Positions 1 to 10,617 of a stretch of 12,723 nt of DNA are shown here, piece after piece. The DNA is from Tetrahymena elliotti 4EA (taxonomy: Eukaryota; Ciliophora; Oligohymenophorea; Hymenostomatida; Tetrahymenidae), in NCBI GenBank assembly GCA_000231825.2, contig JH720309.1, positions 978,123 through 990,845 of the forward strand. The letters are read 5' to 3'. How positions within the stretch are numbered: position 1 is the stretch's first letter; every line of letters begins with the position of its first letter. Both the position numbers and the translations under genes were made by a program. The notes below the pieces were generated by a model. The model was not told the DNA's origin. It saw only the letters and a program-made list of their open reading frames with translations, and ran no database searches.

Positions 1-817
1 TACCTATTTGCTTTATACAATCAAGCTAAAACTGGATAGCTTCATGTGTTATTGCTATTATTGTTTAGTCATGCGAATTATCAATAATAATTTATCTAAA
101 GCCATTCTATTCGAAGATGACAAATATTTTTTTTATCTTAGATTCAACTTTTTGGCTAACCATGTATATCTAATTCTTAATGCTAAATATTTATTGCTAA
201 AAATCAGATGTGACTGAATATTCTAATTAAATAGATTATCTTAGCTATTCATTTCTTATAAATCTTTAAATAATCCTGTTAGAATTAACTATTTTCATGA
301 TAATAACTACAATAATATAAATTTACTAATTTATTTAATCTAAAAATTAATAAAAAAATCAAGAGTAATCAGATAATTTTTAAAATGTTCAAGTAGAATT
401 TGTACCAAAACAATTTGTTTCAGACAATTTTTCATAGATAAAAGACTAACAAGTTACTTCGACTTTGGCTGTTTAAGATCAAAATAAATTGTTACATTTA
501 TATTCAAAAGTATTTAAAAAAAACCTTAACTATGATATGAAATAGGGTGAGTTGATACTTTGTTTAAAGAGAAAATAATAAAATTTAAATAAAATAACAA
601 ATTAATTTAAATTGATGTAAACATAAATTTTTGTAAATTAAAATCTTTCTTATCTAAATAAAAAAACAAAATATTATTTTAATTTACATTTAACCTTGCC
701 TTTTCAATTTTTTAATACTTTTCAAGATTTGTTTATAATTCATTTCATGAATTAAATAATAGAATTATTTTTTTTAAATAAATTAAAATATTTTTCAAAA
801 AGTAACTGTTTTATGAT
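1..817 (+). repeat. Left copy of segmental duplication (partner 9523-10382)
   Basis: The sequence from the window edge to about 817 matches 9523-10382 with few differences. The match covers the gene 3' end and continues through about 270 bp of A+T-rich 3' flank, ending at a shared TTTTATGAT, after which the two sequences are unrelated. The left limit is unknown because the window begins inside the repeat. Retention of similarity in noncoding flank points to a recent duplication or conversion tract. Confidence 0.9.
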
Positions 818-824
818 GCTATGA
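1..824 (+). CDS. 3' end of copy 1, multi-TM receptor-like protein (5' end outside window)
   Basis: Reading codons from position 3 with TAA/TAG as Gln gives an open frame to TGA at 822-824 (273 codons). It starts at PICFIQSSQNWIASCVIAII and matches copy 3 from its residue 757 onward: the end of the fourth membrane segment, three further segments, and the tail with EFVP-QFVS and VQDQNKL. Copies 1 and 3 are nearly identical here, so this is the last exon of the same ten-exon gene type. Shortly after KVFKK (about 519) the two diverge through small indels. Copy 3 stops there at its TGA (10092-10094), whereas copy 1 is shifted and runs about 92 more codons through sequence homologous to the copy 3 3' flank. 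That extension is Asn/Lys/Phe-rich and looks like translated untranslated region. The first nine exons would lie upstream. The conserved part is secure; the true stop is less certain. Confidence 0.82.
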
Positions 825-1678
825 TAAATAATGACTATTGAAAAAAATTTTATGCAGGTGAGAATTTATGAGGATTTATGGTAGATGGCTTTCTCTTTAA
901 TATTTAAATTTTCTTTATCTTTAAACATAGATTTGTTAATATTTTTTTTACTTCATTAAATGTACTTTAAATTAAATGATTATTTAAAAATTATGTCAAT
1001 GATATGCATCTCAATAATAATTATGAAAAAAAGGAGACAACCCTTTTTATTAGTAAAGCTAAATTATAAATTTTTTCTTTTTAATCATAAATATCAAATT
1101 ATGTAAAAATTAAGACAAAGTTTCTTACTATTGAGTTAATTACTTTGAAAGCAACAGAATTTATCATATTACATCTGTAAACAAAATAATAGTATCTTTA
1201 ATTTAAATCCTTACTCCCATAATTAAATTTCGAAATTATTAAGAAGGTTTTAAGATTTGTATTTTTTTGAACTTATAATTCTTTTCTAGTATTATTTTTT
1301 CCATAATTTATACTTTTAAAATAATTTCTAAAATACTAAGTCTAGATTTATCTGAAAATTTTACTTTACGCAGAAAAAAAGACTTGATTTTATGTTTGAA
1401 CTTATAACTATTTATGTGAATCAAAAACTCTATAGAAAAGAAAGTTTATGAAAAATTTTAGTAAAATATGAAGTGATTGAGGAATAAAGTTAACAAATAG
1501 AGTAAATTTACTTTGATATTTCTTTCTAATTTAATTAATAGCTAGTTGAGAAATTTAAAAGCTTTTTAAATAAATTACACAAACAATATTGTGGAAATGT
1601 AAAAAAAAAGTAAATTTTGATAATCAAAAACTTTTTTAAATCAATTGATTTTTTAGAGAGGAAAAATAATCAAATAAA
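825..1678. other. Intergenic A+T-rich interval between copies 1 and 2
   Basis: I found no exon with homology to the neighbouring families, no tRNA-like cloverleaf and no repeat array in these 854 bases. It should contain the copy 1 transcript end and the copy 2 promoter, but no motif identifies either. The only compositional oddity is a G-richer patch at about 855-890 that begins with CAGGTGAG, a good splice-donor match, with no supported exon before it. Confidence 0.6.
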
Positions 1679-4600
1679 ATGAGCATAATCTTCTAACTAA
1701 TTCTCTTGCTTAACTAAATTTTACTTCTTTTATGCACAATTGAAGAAAATCCAATAGTTGTTTCTGACTAAGTCTACTACTTAAAGGTAATCAGTTTATT
1801 TTAAAAATCATTTTTTTAAAAGGTTTAAAATTAAAAACTAGAACTAAAACTCTATTTTTTACAAAGGAAATGATAATATAATAAGAATAAGTATTTTAGA
1901 TATTAATGGAAGAGTTACTTCAACTCATTAATTGATTAGTTTTGGTTTTGAACTCAATACTAAAACCAGATTTTTTACAACAAATGTATGCTTTTTCATT
2001 TTTCTTTTACATCTCATTAACTTATTGTAAAAACAGAAAGAAAATTTAGTTTTCGCATCTGAATTGGATAAAGCTTATTATTATGTTATAGATTTTAATG
2101 AAATGACTAAAGGTTCCTCTAACTTTTTTACCAAAATTAACTATCCGCCACTCAATTACCCATGCTCAAGCTATGTTATCTAGAGGCTGGTAAAATAAAA
2201 ACTATTGCATTTTCTTTCATCATATTTTATAAGATTTTAATGTAATCTTCTCTTATTCTTTTATTTGATATTAACAAAAGAAAAATAAAATTTATTTCTT
2301 TATTTGGACTTTTTTAAACATCAATCAGTCTGTTTTTTTGATTATTGTAAATCCTCGATTTCATCAAAAAACCCATCCTCAAAACATCAAAAGTGAAATT
2401 AAAAATAATTTAATCAAAATATTGAATTAAATTTAAAGAAAATATTTTTATGAAATTGAGGTTTTATGGCAAATAGATTTATAAATTAAAATATAATTTT
2501 AATAAAGCAAAATTACTTTTATTTAGTCTGTGTAGAACTAAATAACTATTATGTTATTTGTGAATCATCTTTTGAGAAGCTTTTCACATCAACAAATTAA
2601 GTTTATAGCAACACTTCAATTTAATATTTGGATGTAAATTAATTTTATGATCACTACATACAAATTGACAGATAATATATGTTTATGAATGGAAAAAAAT
2701 ATTAACAATAAATAACTGGAAAAATATTGTTGGTTGATGTAAATTATTGATTATTTTTTATTATCGTTAACAGTTTAATTTTTTTATAAAAAGCATAAAA
2801 ATAATTTATACTATTCTGCAGGATCAATATTCAAGCTGTCTTTTACAAATGGTTAGGTGGTTGTAAATAAAGAAATTTCTAGGTTTAGTAGTAGATACTC
2901 TACTCTAATTGAATTTCCAAAAGTATATAATTAGGATATTAATAAGAATTTTTTTAATTATTAGTTCATAAACAAAAAAATAAATAGTAAGTAACAAATA
3001 ATTTAATAAATAAAGAAAGACTTTATCATAGTTTAAAAAAGTAATGTATCTGATTACCCATTTTTAATATATGGGGCAGATAACTTGTAGTTGATCTAAA
3101 CTTTTGGTGATTCTTTACCTTAAAATCTACCATTGAACATAAAATATTTTTAATATTATGTAATAAATCTCACAATTTAAGAAATTAAAAACTTTTTTTG
3201 TTAATTAAAAAGAATTTCATCTTTTTTGGAAGCACATATTATGAGTTGATTTACATTGAGTAGTAAAATCTTATATAAATTAAGAAATATGTTATTAACA
3301 CAAATAAAACTTATTATATAAACAACTCTTACCCTGATTTAATTTTCTATAAAGTAAATTTTTTTTATTTTTCTTTACAAAAACTAAAGTAATATATTTA
3401 AATTTAGGGTTTTGGTTTTTATGTAACTCTTTAAAATCCATAATAAATTTAATATGCCACGATTTAGTAAATGTATAATTTGATACCTGGTTGTTCTTAA
3501 TATACTGATAGCACTAATTAAGTATGTTAAAAGTGTAATTAATCTTATTTCTTATTTAATGAAAGATGCCTTCCTTCTTGTGAAGAAAATACTTAGAATA
3601 TGTGAGTTATTTATTTTGTTAATTCTTTTTTATTTATTTTATTATTTGATAGCGGAGGTAGCTGTATAAAATGTGATTAAACATGCTAAACTTGCTCTGG
3701 ACCCTCTTCAATAGATTGCTTGACATGTCATTAAAATTTTTATTTATTTATAAACAAATCTTGCACTAGTTGTAAATAAACTGGATAATAAATATCAGAT
3801 AAAAACTGTAAATGCTTGGAAAATTATGTCTTTTAAAATTAAAATTGTGAATTAAAAGATGTTGATGATAATTCAGGTACATTTGACAAAGAATCTATTT
3901 AAAAATTAAATAAATCAACTGAAGTAAGTTTGAAAGTTTCATTTGCTACAACAACATTTCTGAGCGCTATTTCGAACATATTTTCATAATCAAGCTTTGG
4001 GATTGTAATGAATGGATTAACATGCTTAAAACTTAGCTATCTCTCTTTGGTTACAACTACTTTGCCATAGTAAATAACATCGCCATTAAAAACAGTTGTT
4101 GGTAAATTAAATTTTGAAATAAACTTTTTAAGTTATGATTAAATTTAATAGATTAATGTCCTCCAAATTAATTTAGTGGCTTGAATGTTTTTGCTTTGAT
4201 GATTAGCTCAAATGATAGTTAATATCAAAATAGTTAATACTAAAATTTTGATCTTTCATTTAATATATTAAAAACTTGTGGCTAAGCTATAATTTTATTC
4301 ATTATTTGTCTATCTTTTTTTATACTTTTCTTTGGATTAACTGAAAAAATAATAAATGAAAAAATAAAATTATACTCACTGATATCATTTAATAAAATTT
4401 TTTGTAGCTTTTTGGTTTAATATGTTTAGCTCGTAATGGTTATGCTTGTAATTGGAGTTTCCTAGTAATTAAAATTGTTTGGATATAGTGTTGAAGGTAT
4501 GAATAGAGGAGTATAAATAATTTTATTACTGATTATTATACCATTAATAGTTCTTATATTTTATTTATAATACAAATATTTAAACAAATAATAAGTAGCT

Positions 4601-5296
4601 AGCGATATTTTAAATTTTAACATTGTTGTTGGAGAAAAAATATAAAACGAAACATTATTTGAATCTAAAATTAGGAAAAATTTTATGATAATTTACTAAA
4701 TATTTGAGTCTTTTCTTGTTCCTTTTTGCTTCATACAATCAAGTCAAAGCTGGTTAGCATCATGTGTGATTGGTATAATAATTTAACTAAGTTAGCTTAC
4801 AGTAATAATATATCTAAAACCATTCTATTCAAATCTTACTAATATTTACTTTATTATTGATTCTGGTCTTTGGCTGACATTATATATTTAGTTTCTAATC
4901 TTAAACATTTATAGCTAGAAAGAAGATTTGAATAGCTATTCAAATCAATTAGACAAATTAAGTTACTCATTTTTAATAAATTTCTAGATGATAATGTTAG
5001 AATTAACAATTTTCTTGCTCATAAAATTACTTTATCAAGCATATTTACTCATTAAATCCAAAAAAATTACTTAAAAGGAAGACTAAACAAATTCAGAAAA
5101 TGAAGAATAATAGAAAGAAATTTAATTAGTGTCTAAAGAATTTGTTTCAAAAGATTTATCAGAAATAAGAGATGAATCAAATATTTTTCATGAACTCAAT
5201 ATCTAGGATTAATCTAAAATTCTAAATTTATATGAAAAAATGTTTAAGAAAAAATAATAAAAATAAGCTTTCACAGAATAAGCCGAAATTGTTTGA
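1679..5296 (+). CDS. Copy 2: signal peptide, furin-like Cys-rich, seven-TM receptor-like protein, 10 exons
   Basis: Exons are 1679-1786, 1842-1985, 2037-2189, 2508-2738, 2794-2922, 3016-3159, 3213-3353, 3408-3601, 3653-4101 and 4152-5296 (TGA), giving 945 residues with TAA/TAG as Gln. All introns are GT...AG; boundaries were set by aligning with copy 3, and phases agree at every junction. The start is the ATG opening MSIIFQLILLLNQILLLLC, a signal peptide. Residues 20-350 form an ectodomain I do not recognise, with shared landmarks RISILDI-GR, YPC--Y and IQTFGDS. Residues 379-480 hold 16 cysteines with the furin-like pattern C-x2-C-x3-C-x2-C-x-GPSS-x2-C-x2-C. After NGLTCLKLSYLSLV come about seven hydrophobic segments (near 608-628, 647-667, 686-704, 742-760, 766-786, 796-818, 834-864) and a charged Gln/Glu-rich tail, probably cytoplasmic. 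AATAAA occurs 14 nt after the stop. The layout suggests a cell-surface receptor or adhesion protein; no ligand, catalytic motif or G-protein contact can be identified. Confidence 0.93.
2190..2507 (+). other. Intron 3 of copy 2, unusually long
   Basis: This intron is 318 nt, whereas the other eight in the gene are 50-93 nt. The same intron in copy 3 (7112-7268) is 157 nt, itself the longest there. The flanking exons align cleanly across it: the next exon begins CAA-AAT-TAC in copy 2 and TAA-GGT-TAC in copy 3, both Gln at the first codon. I saw no extra exon or structured RNA inside it. Confidence 0.8.
3492..3848 (+). other. Furin-like cysteine-rich domain of copy 2 (interrupted by intron 3602-3652)
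   Basis: Residues 379-480 carry cysteines at 379, 390, 393, 404, 408, 419, 422, 426, 429, 437, 440, 452, 455, 467, 469 and 480. The core CDQTCQTCSGPSSIDCLTC matches furin-like/growth-factor-receptor cysteine-rich repeats, which are extracellular disulfide-bonded modules. Every cysteine recurs in copy 3 with the same spacing, so the disulfide framework is under constraint even where the residues between vary. Confidence 0.88.
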
Positions 5297-6600
5297 TTTT
5301 TTATGTGGTGAATAAAATGTTAAATTTATTTTTTTTTAAATTAAATCTATTTTTATTAAGACATTACATTTAATTTTATTTGTAATTATTTTAAATTCTT
5401 TAAATTTATTTTATTTGGTATTATGTTTAGACAATTATTAAAATTTCATATTCTTCAAAAGCAAAATTTCCATTTCTAAAAAAATATTTAAGATTTTATA
5501 TTTAATTGATTTAGCAATAAAAATGTTTTAAAAATTAGTTGATTTTTCTTAGCTTTGATTTAAAATTTTTTGAGAAATGTATTTCATAAAAAATGGGCTA
5601 TGTTTAGTGTAAAAAATTGGAAAAAATATGTTTGTGTAGCAAATTAATTGAACTATTGATTTTTCCTTTAATTTCTGAAAAGTATTTCTTTTACAATAAT
5701 GAGCAAATCCTATTTTACAGATTGATTAAAATTTCTAGATTTGATAATGTTGTTTATTAAATTAACAAAAATGTATGTAAAATAATCAAATTAAATAAAA
5801 TAGAAAAATATTATTCTTTTGTACTTGTCAATGATTCAAAATCATAAATTTTTTTGGTTTTTCCTCCTAGATTATTTAGATTAAAAATGTAATTAATTTA
5901 GTCATATTAACAAAAAAAAAGTTAATAAATTATAATATATAGAAGATCAAATTATAATTTAAGAAAAAGAGCAAAGATTAGTTAATATTAAGTGAAAATT
6001 TTATTTTCTCATTTAGGAAATAAAAAACCAAATGATTAAATTAGAAATCGAAATTTATCTTTTTTATCAAAGTGTATGCTATGCACATTTTTAAAAAAAC
6101 CTAAATAAATGTAGTTTAAATCGGCTTTTAGACAGCAAAAATTTGAAAGGAAAATGATTGAAAACCATTAATTTATAAATTAATAGATGTTTTTCATAAT
6201 AAAAAAGCAAAAAAGGTAGTTTTCATTTATGAAAATTGCAAAATTTATCTTTTATTTTCTTTCCATTAAAATTAAAGTAGAAGGTAGGATAATGATTATT
6301 AAAAATGTTATATTTTAAAGATTGTTTTTGAGAATATTTTACTTTTATTAAGCAGAAGTAAAAAAATTTTGACTATTTCACAAATATTTTTATCATTTTC
6401 TATCCGTTTGTTTATTCATAAAAAATACCTTTGTTTTTTATTTGCTTATATTTTTAAAATGACTCAAAAAGGTTACAGAATAATTAAGGGTATGGATAGA
6501 TGAATTAAATATATAATTCAGGCAAAAAGAAAAACATAAATTTTTGATTTTGAAAAAATATTAATTCAAGTGTTTTTGTAGTGAAAAAAAGGAAAGTGAA
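5297..6600. other. Intergenic A+T-rich interval between copies 2 and 3
   Basis: These 1304 bases are the largest gap in the array. They consist mainly of poly-A/poly-T tracts and give no exon matching either family. There is no clear similarity to the copy 1 or copy 3 3' flank, unlike the strong match between those two. An 18-bp perfect palindrome lies at 6167-6184. The copy 3 promoter presumably lies just before 6601, but no specific element can be named. Confidence 0.6.
6167..6184. repeat. 18-bp perfect palindrome, possible hairpin
   Basis: ATTAATTTATAAATTAAT is its own reverse complement. It is framed by TGAAAA at 6159-6164 and TTTTCA about five bases beyond the right arm, so a longer imperfect stem is possible. 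In DNA of this composition such palindromes arise by chance, so no role is claimed. Confidence 0.5.
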
Positions 6601-9600
6601 ATGAAAGAAATTTTTTTACTAATTATAGTTTTAAATTGTATTTGTACATTTCTTTGCTCAAATCAAAATCCAATTTACTTTTCAAATCAAGTCTGCAACA
6701 TTCCTGTAATTTATTACCATATTTATTTTCCCAATAAACTATTTAAATTTTTTAATCAGGATACAAACTCAATATTGTATAAAGGAACTGATGGTATTGT
6801 TAGGATTAGTATTTTAGATATCTATGGGAGAGTATCTTCCACACATATCTTGATAGGAACTACATATGATTTTGATACGAATGTTAGATTTTTTACCAAT
6901 AATAATGTGAGTTTTTAATTGATTTTTACTTAGTTAATTATGAATTCATATTTTATAGAACAAAAATATAGTGTATGCTTCAGAATAGGGTAAATCTTAT
7001 TATTATACTATAGACTTCAACTTAATGCTCAGTGGTTCTTCCAATTTTTTAACGGAATTCAATTATCCACAGCTAAAATATCCTTGTGCAAATTACATAA
7101 TCTAAAGACTAGTAAAATTTAATAATTAATAATTAAATCAAATAATGTCTTAATGTAAAATTTCATTTTGATAATTAAAAAACTATCAATTTTAATTTTG
7201 AAAAACCCTTTTTAAAATATGAATTGTAAGAATTAATAATTAATAAAAATTGTTTGATTATCAAAAAGTAAGGTTACTTAAGTTTACTTTGTTCAGAAAA
7301 TAATAATTATTATATTGTCTTTGAAAAATTGTTCGACAAGCTTTTTACTTCTACAAATGTTATCTATACAAGTTAATAATAACCTTAGTTTCAGTTTTAT
7401 TTCTACAATTAGTATATATAAATGTTAAATTAGTTTTTATTTATGAATGGGCAAAAATATACATAATAAAATGTGGTTAGATTATGGTTAATTGATGTAA
7501 ACAATTTAAATACTTCATTTGTTTCTTATCAATATTCACTTTCTTTTATTTACAGAAAAAGTACAATTTATACTATTAGACGACTCTTTAAACTATTGCG
7601 AAGATGTCCTTTGAAAATAATTAAGCAATAATTGTGAAATAAATATCTTAATCCTTGAATAATTGCTATTAGGTAATACAATTTCCAAATGTAAATATTT
7701 ATTTACTTAATTTCATTTTATTTTGTTTTAAATCGATGATTTTTGCGTAATTAATCATTTTTAAGCAAATAAACGTTTTAAAAATTAATTAATATAGAAG
7801 CCAGTTATCTTAGTTTAATTAAATTTTGGCAATAATAAACCATTCTAATTATATGGGGTAGATGATTTCTAGCAAATTTAAACCTTTGGAGATTCATTTC
7901 CAAGCTAATCAAATCTTATAAAGTACTATTAATATAATGTAAAAATTATTTTAACCTAAAAATATTGTAAATGAAGGAAACATTTAAATATTAGAATTTC
8001 ATCTTTTTAGGAGCAAACTATTATGAATTGATGTATGACTAAACACTAAATTAAATTTAAATTAAGAGTTACCCAATCAGTAATGGCAATATTTATTTTC
8101 ATAATAATAGTATGAGAGATTTTTACCTCAATATAGTAGGTCTTTAATTTAAAAGCAAGAATACTAATAAATATTAATATATTTATTTTTTAGGGTTTTA
8201 CCTCGAATGTGGAACTTTAAAGTTCAAGTGGTAATGTGAAATAATTTGCAACAATATAATAAATGTATAATATGATACCTGGGTGTTCTATATATGTTGA
8301 CAGTACAATTGAGATGTGTAAATAGTGTAATAACTCTTATTTTTTATAAAATGGCAGATGCTTAACATCTTGCGAGGATGGCTATTATACTTCGTAAGAT
8401 ATTATTTAATAACTTATTTATTATTGATAATATTTATTAATTTATTAGTGGAAGTACTTGTCTTCCTTGCCATCAAACATGTTAAACTTGTAATGGACCA
8501 TCTTCAACTAACTGTTTGAGTTGCTTTGAAGATTAATATCTATTTTTGGACTCTTCCTGTATTGATTGTGTTTAAAAAGGATAGACAGTTTAAGATTCAT
8601 AATGTATCTGCTTAGATGATTTTGTTTTTTATGATTAAGTTTGTACATAAATTTATTTGGATTATAATTCGAAGAAATTTGATGAAAAATCCATTTAAAA
8701 TGTAAATTCATATACTGAGACAGCTTCTAAAGTAACATTCGCCAGTACAACTTTTTTGAGTGGTGTTTAAAATATATTTTCTTAATCTAGTTTTGGAATT
8801 ATTATGAATGGATTAACTTGTTTAAAACTCAGCTATCTCTCATTAGTCAATACTGCACTACCTTAGCAAATATTTTTACCATTAAATGCAGTCATAAGTA
8901 AATTAAATTGAATTATCTTTTTTTTGAGTTTATTTATTATTTTAAAAATACTTAGAAACTTGTCCTCATTAATAATTTAAATATTTGAATGTCTTTGAAG
9001 AAATAATTAATGAAAGTGATAATTAATATCAGAATGTAAAATATGAGAATTTCGGACTTTCTTTTAATATCTTAAAGACTTCTGGATAGGCTATTGTTTT
9101 ATTCTTCATTTGCTTATTCTTATTTGTCATGTTCTTTTTATTGACAGAGAAAATTACAAATGAAAAAATTCAATCAATATCTTTGAAGCTATTCAATAAA
9201 CTATTTTCTAGCTTTATCATTTAATATTTTTAGCTAATTATTGCTATGCTTATTATTGGAATCAACTAATAAATAAAGCAATTTGGCTATAGCTTTGATA
9301 GTAACAATATAGGAATATAGATAACACTGCTATTACTAATTATTCCAACAACCTTTCTAATTTTATAAAAACAATATGAATATTTAAACAAAGAGTAATT
9401 AGTAAAAAATGTGGTGAACTTTGATGAAGTAGTTAGAGAAAAAATACAAAATCAAACAATATTTGAATCCAAAATAAGAAGAAACTTCATGATAATCTTC
9501 TAGGTATTTGAAGCATTTTTAATACCTATTTGCTTTATACAATCAAGCTAAAACTGGATAGCTTCTTGTGTTATCGCTATAATAGTTTAGTCATGCGAAT

Positions 9601-10094
9601 TATCAATAATAATTTATCTAAAACCATTTAATTCAAAGATTACAAATATTTTTTTCATCTTAGATTCTACTCTTTGGCTTGGTTTGTATATCTAATTCTT
9701 AACGCTTAATATTTATTGCTAAAAATCAGATGTGACTGAATATATAAATTAAATAGACTCACTTAGCTATTCGTTTTTGATTTTTCTATAAATAATCCTG
9801 TTAGAATTAACTATTTTCATGATAATAACTACAGTAATATAAATTTACTAATTTATTTAATAAAAAAAAGAATAATAAAATCAAGAATAATCAGATAATC
9901 TTTAAAACATTCAAGTTGAATTTGTATCTAATCAATTTGTTTCAAACAATCTTTCATAAATAAGAGATCAATAAGATACTACAACTACTGCTATGGTTAA
10001 GGTTTAAGATCAAAATAAATTATCTAATTTTTTTTCCAAAGTATTTAAACAAAAACCATAACCATAAAATTAACCTTAAAATGAATTATAATGA
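6601..10094 (+). CDS. Copy 3: signal peptide, furin-like Cys-rich, seven-TM receptor-like protein, 10 exons
   Basis: Exons are 6601-6705, 6760-6906, 6959-7111, 7269-7496, 7556-7690, 7798-7938, 7995-8135, 8194-8393, 8449-8897 and 8956-10094 (TGA), giving 945 residues, the same as copy 2. The start MKEIFLLIIVLNCICTFLC is a signal peptide. The ectodomain (to about 350) aligns with copy 2 throughout, for example RISILDIYGR, YPCANY and IQTFGDS. Sixteen cysteines at 381-482 form the furin-like region (CHQTCQTCNGPSSTNCLSC). After NGLTCLKLSYLSLV there are about seven hydrophobic segments, including AIVLFFICLFLFVMFFLL and ITLLLLIIPTTFLIL, then a Gln-rich tail ending in Q/P/N repeats. Exon 9 is exactly 449 nt in both copies. 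The exon 5 acceptor is ambiguous between 7556 and 7562 (two codons). The 3' end is almost identical to copy 1. This is probably an N-out, C-in surface receptor-like protein; ligand and signalling partner are unknown. Confidence 0.93.
6706..6759 (+). other. Intron 1 of copy 3, 54 nt, in frame and without TGA
   Basis: The interval starts GTAATT and ends AATCAG. It can be read straight through, which makes exons 1 and 2 look like one uninterrupted 105-codon frame. Copy 2 has an intron at the same place (1787-1841), of 55 nt and therefore not readable through. Removing both aligns SNQVCNIP|DTNSILYKG of copy 3 with SDQVYYLK|NQNSIFYKG of copy 2. Retention would insert 18 residues into the ectodomain without a stop. 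Confidence 0.75.
8284..8644 (+). other. Furin-like cysteine-rich domain of copy 3 (interrupted by intron 8394-8448)
   Basis: Cysteines fall at residues 381, 392, 395, 406, 410, 421, 424, 428, 431, 439, 442, 454, 457, 469, 471 and 482. Each is exactly two residues later than its copy 2 counterpart. The split codon at the intron (TC|T, Ser) falls in a hinge between the first five cysteines and the CxxC-rich core, as in copy 2. Confidence 0.88.
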
Positions 10095-10382
10095 GTGATA
10101 CTTTGTTTAAATTGTAAATAATAATATTTAAATAAAATAACAAATTAATTTAAACTGATGTAAACTTAAATCTTTGTAATTAAACACTTTCTAACATAAA
10201 TACAAAAATAAAGAAATTATTTTGATTTTTAAAAACTTTACATTAACCTTTCCTTTTCAATTTTTTAATAAAAAATTCTTTCAAGATTTGTTTACTAATA
10301 AAAATTTTCATGAATTAAATATTTGAATAATTAACTTTTTAATAAAATAAAAATATTTTTCAAAAAGTAACTTTTTTATGAT
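9523..10382 (+). repeat. Right copy of segmental duplication (partner 1-817)
   Basis: The first bases of the window (TACCTATTTGCTTTATACAA) recur at 9523, and the match continues past the copy 3 stop at 10092 to about 10382. The offset from the left copy is about 9.5 kb. The repeat certainly extends further left inside copy 3, but its partner there lies outside the window. Differences include small indels near the stop codon, which change the reading frame of copy 1. Confidence 0.9.
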
Positions 10383-10617
10383 TTTTTAGTTCTTTAAAAT
10401 TTTTTAATATTTTAATTATAACAAAATATATTTCGTACTTGGTTAATTATTTTAAATCACTGTATTATCTAAATTTTGTATATAAAAATCAGAATAATTC
10501 AATTTGTTTTTTCTTTCCAAAATTATATTTCAATAAATTAATCTAATTTTTCTAATTAATTCTTAATTAATTAACTCATATTCAATAACATCTTAACAAA
10601 TTTTTAAGAAAAAATAA
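10095..10617. other. Intergenic interval between copy 3 and the LRR gene
   Basis: The first 288 bases are the duplicated 3' flank, with AATAAA at about 10133. The remainder (10383-10617) is unique A+T-rich sequence with TTAATTAA-type runs. It should contain the LRR-gene promoter; no specific element is recognisable. Confidence 0.6.

Noticed and set aside
8..217. 69-codon standard-code frame at the left edge
   Set aside because: The homologous frame shared with copies 2 and 3 starts at position 3 and contains TAA/TAG codons read as Gln; this one is a shifted shadow of it.
608..868. Classifying copies 2 and 3 as G-protein-coupled receptors because of about seven membrane segments
   Set aside because: Segment count by eye is approximate and no family-specific GPCR motif was recognised. 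A TRP-like or other ciliate-specific membrane family is equally possible. Coordinates here are protein residues, not bases.
1679..5296. Copy 2 as a pseudogene riddled with stops
   Set aside because: The TAA/TAG codons fall at Gln positions also present in copy 3, no TGA interrupts any exon, and all splice phases agree.
5820..6100. Possible tRNA or small RNA from TGATTCAAAATCA and GTGTATGCTATGCAC palindromes
   Set aside because: These are short isolated stems with no cloverleaf, no B-box sequence and no conserved flanks; expected by chance in such A+T-rich DNA.
6601..6918. Stand-alone 105-residue secreted protein
   Set aside because: It is exons 1 and 2 of copy 3 with a readable 54-nt intron retained and a short run into intron 2. 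Copy 2 alignment shows the gene continues for another eight exons.
8508..8711. 67-codon minus-strand frame
   Set aside because: It is antisense to the cysteine-rich exon 9 of copy 3, whose + strand reading is strongly conserved with copy 2.
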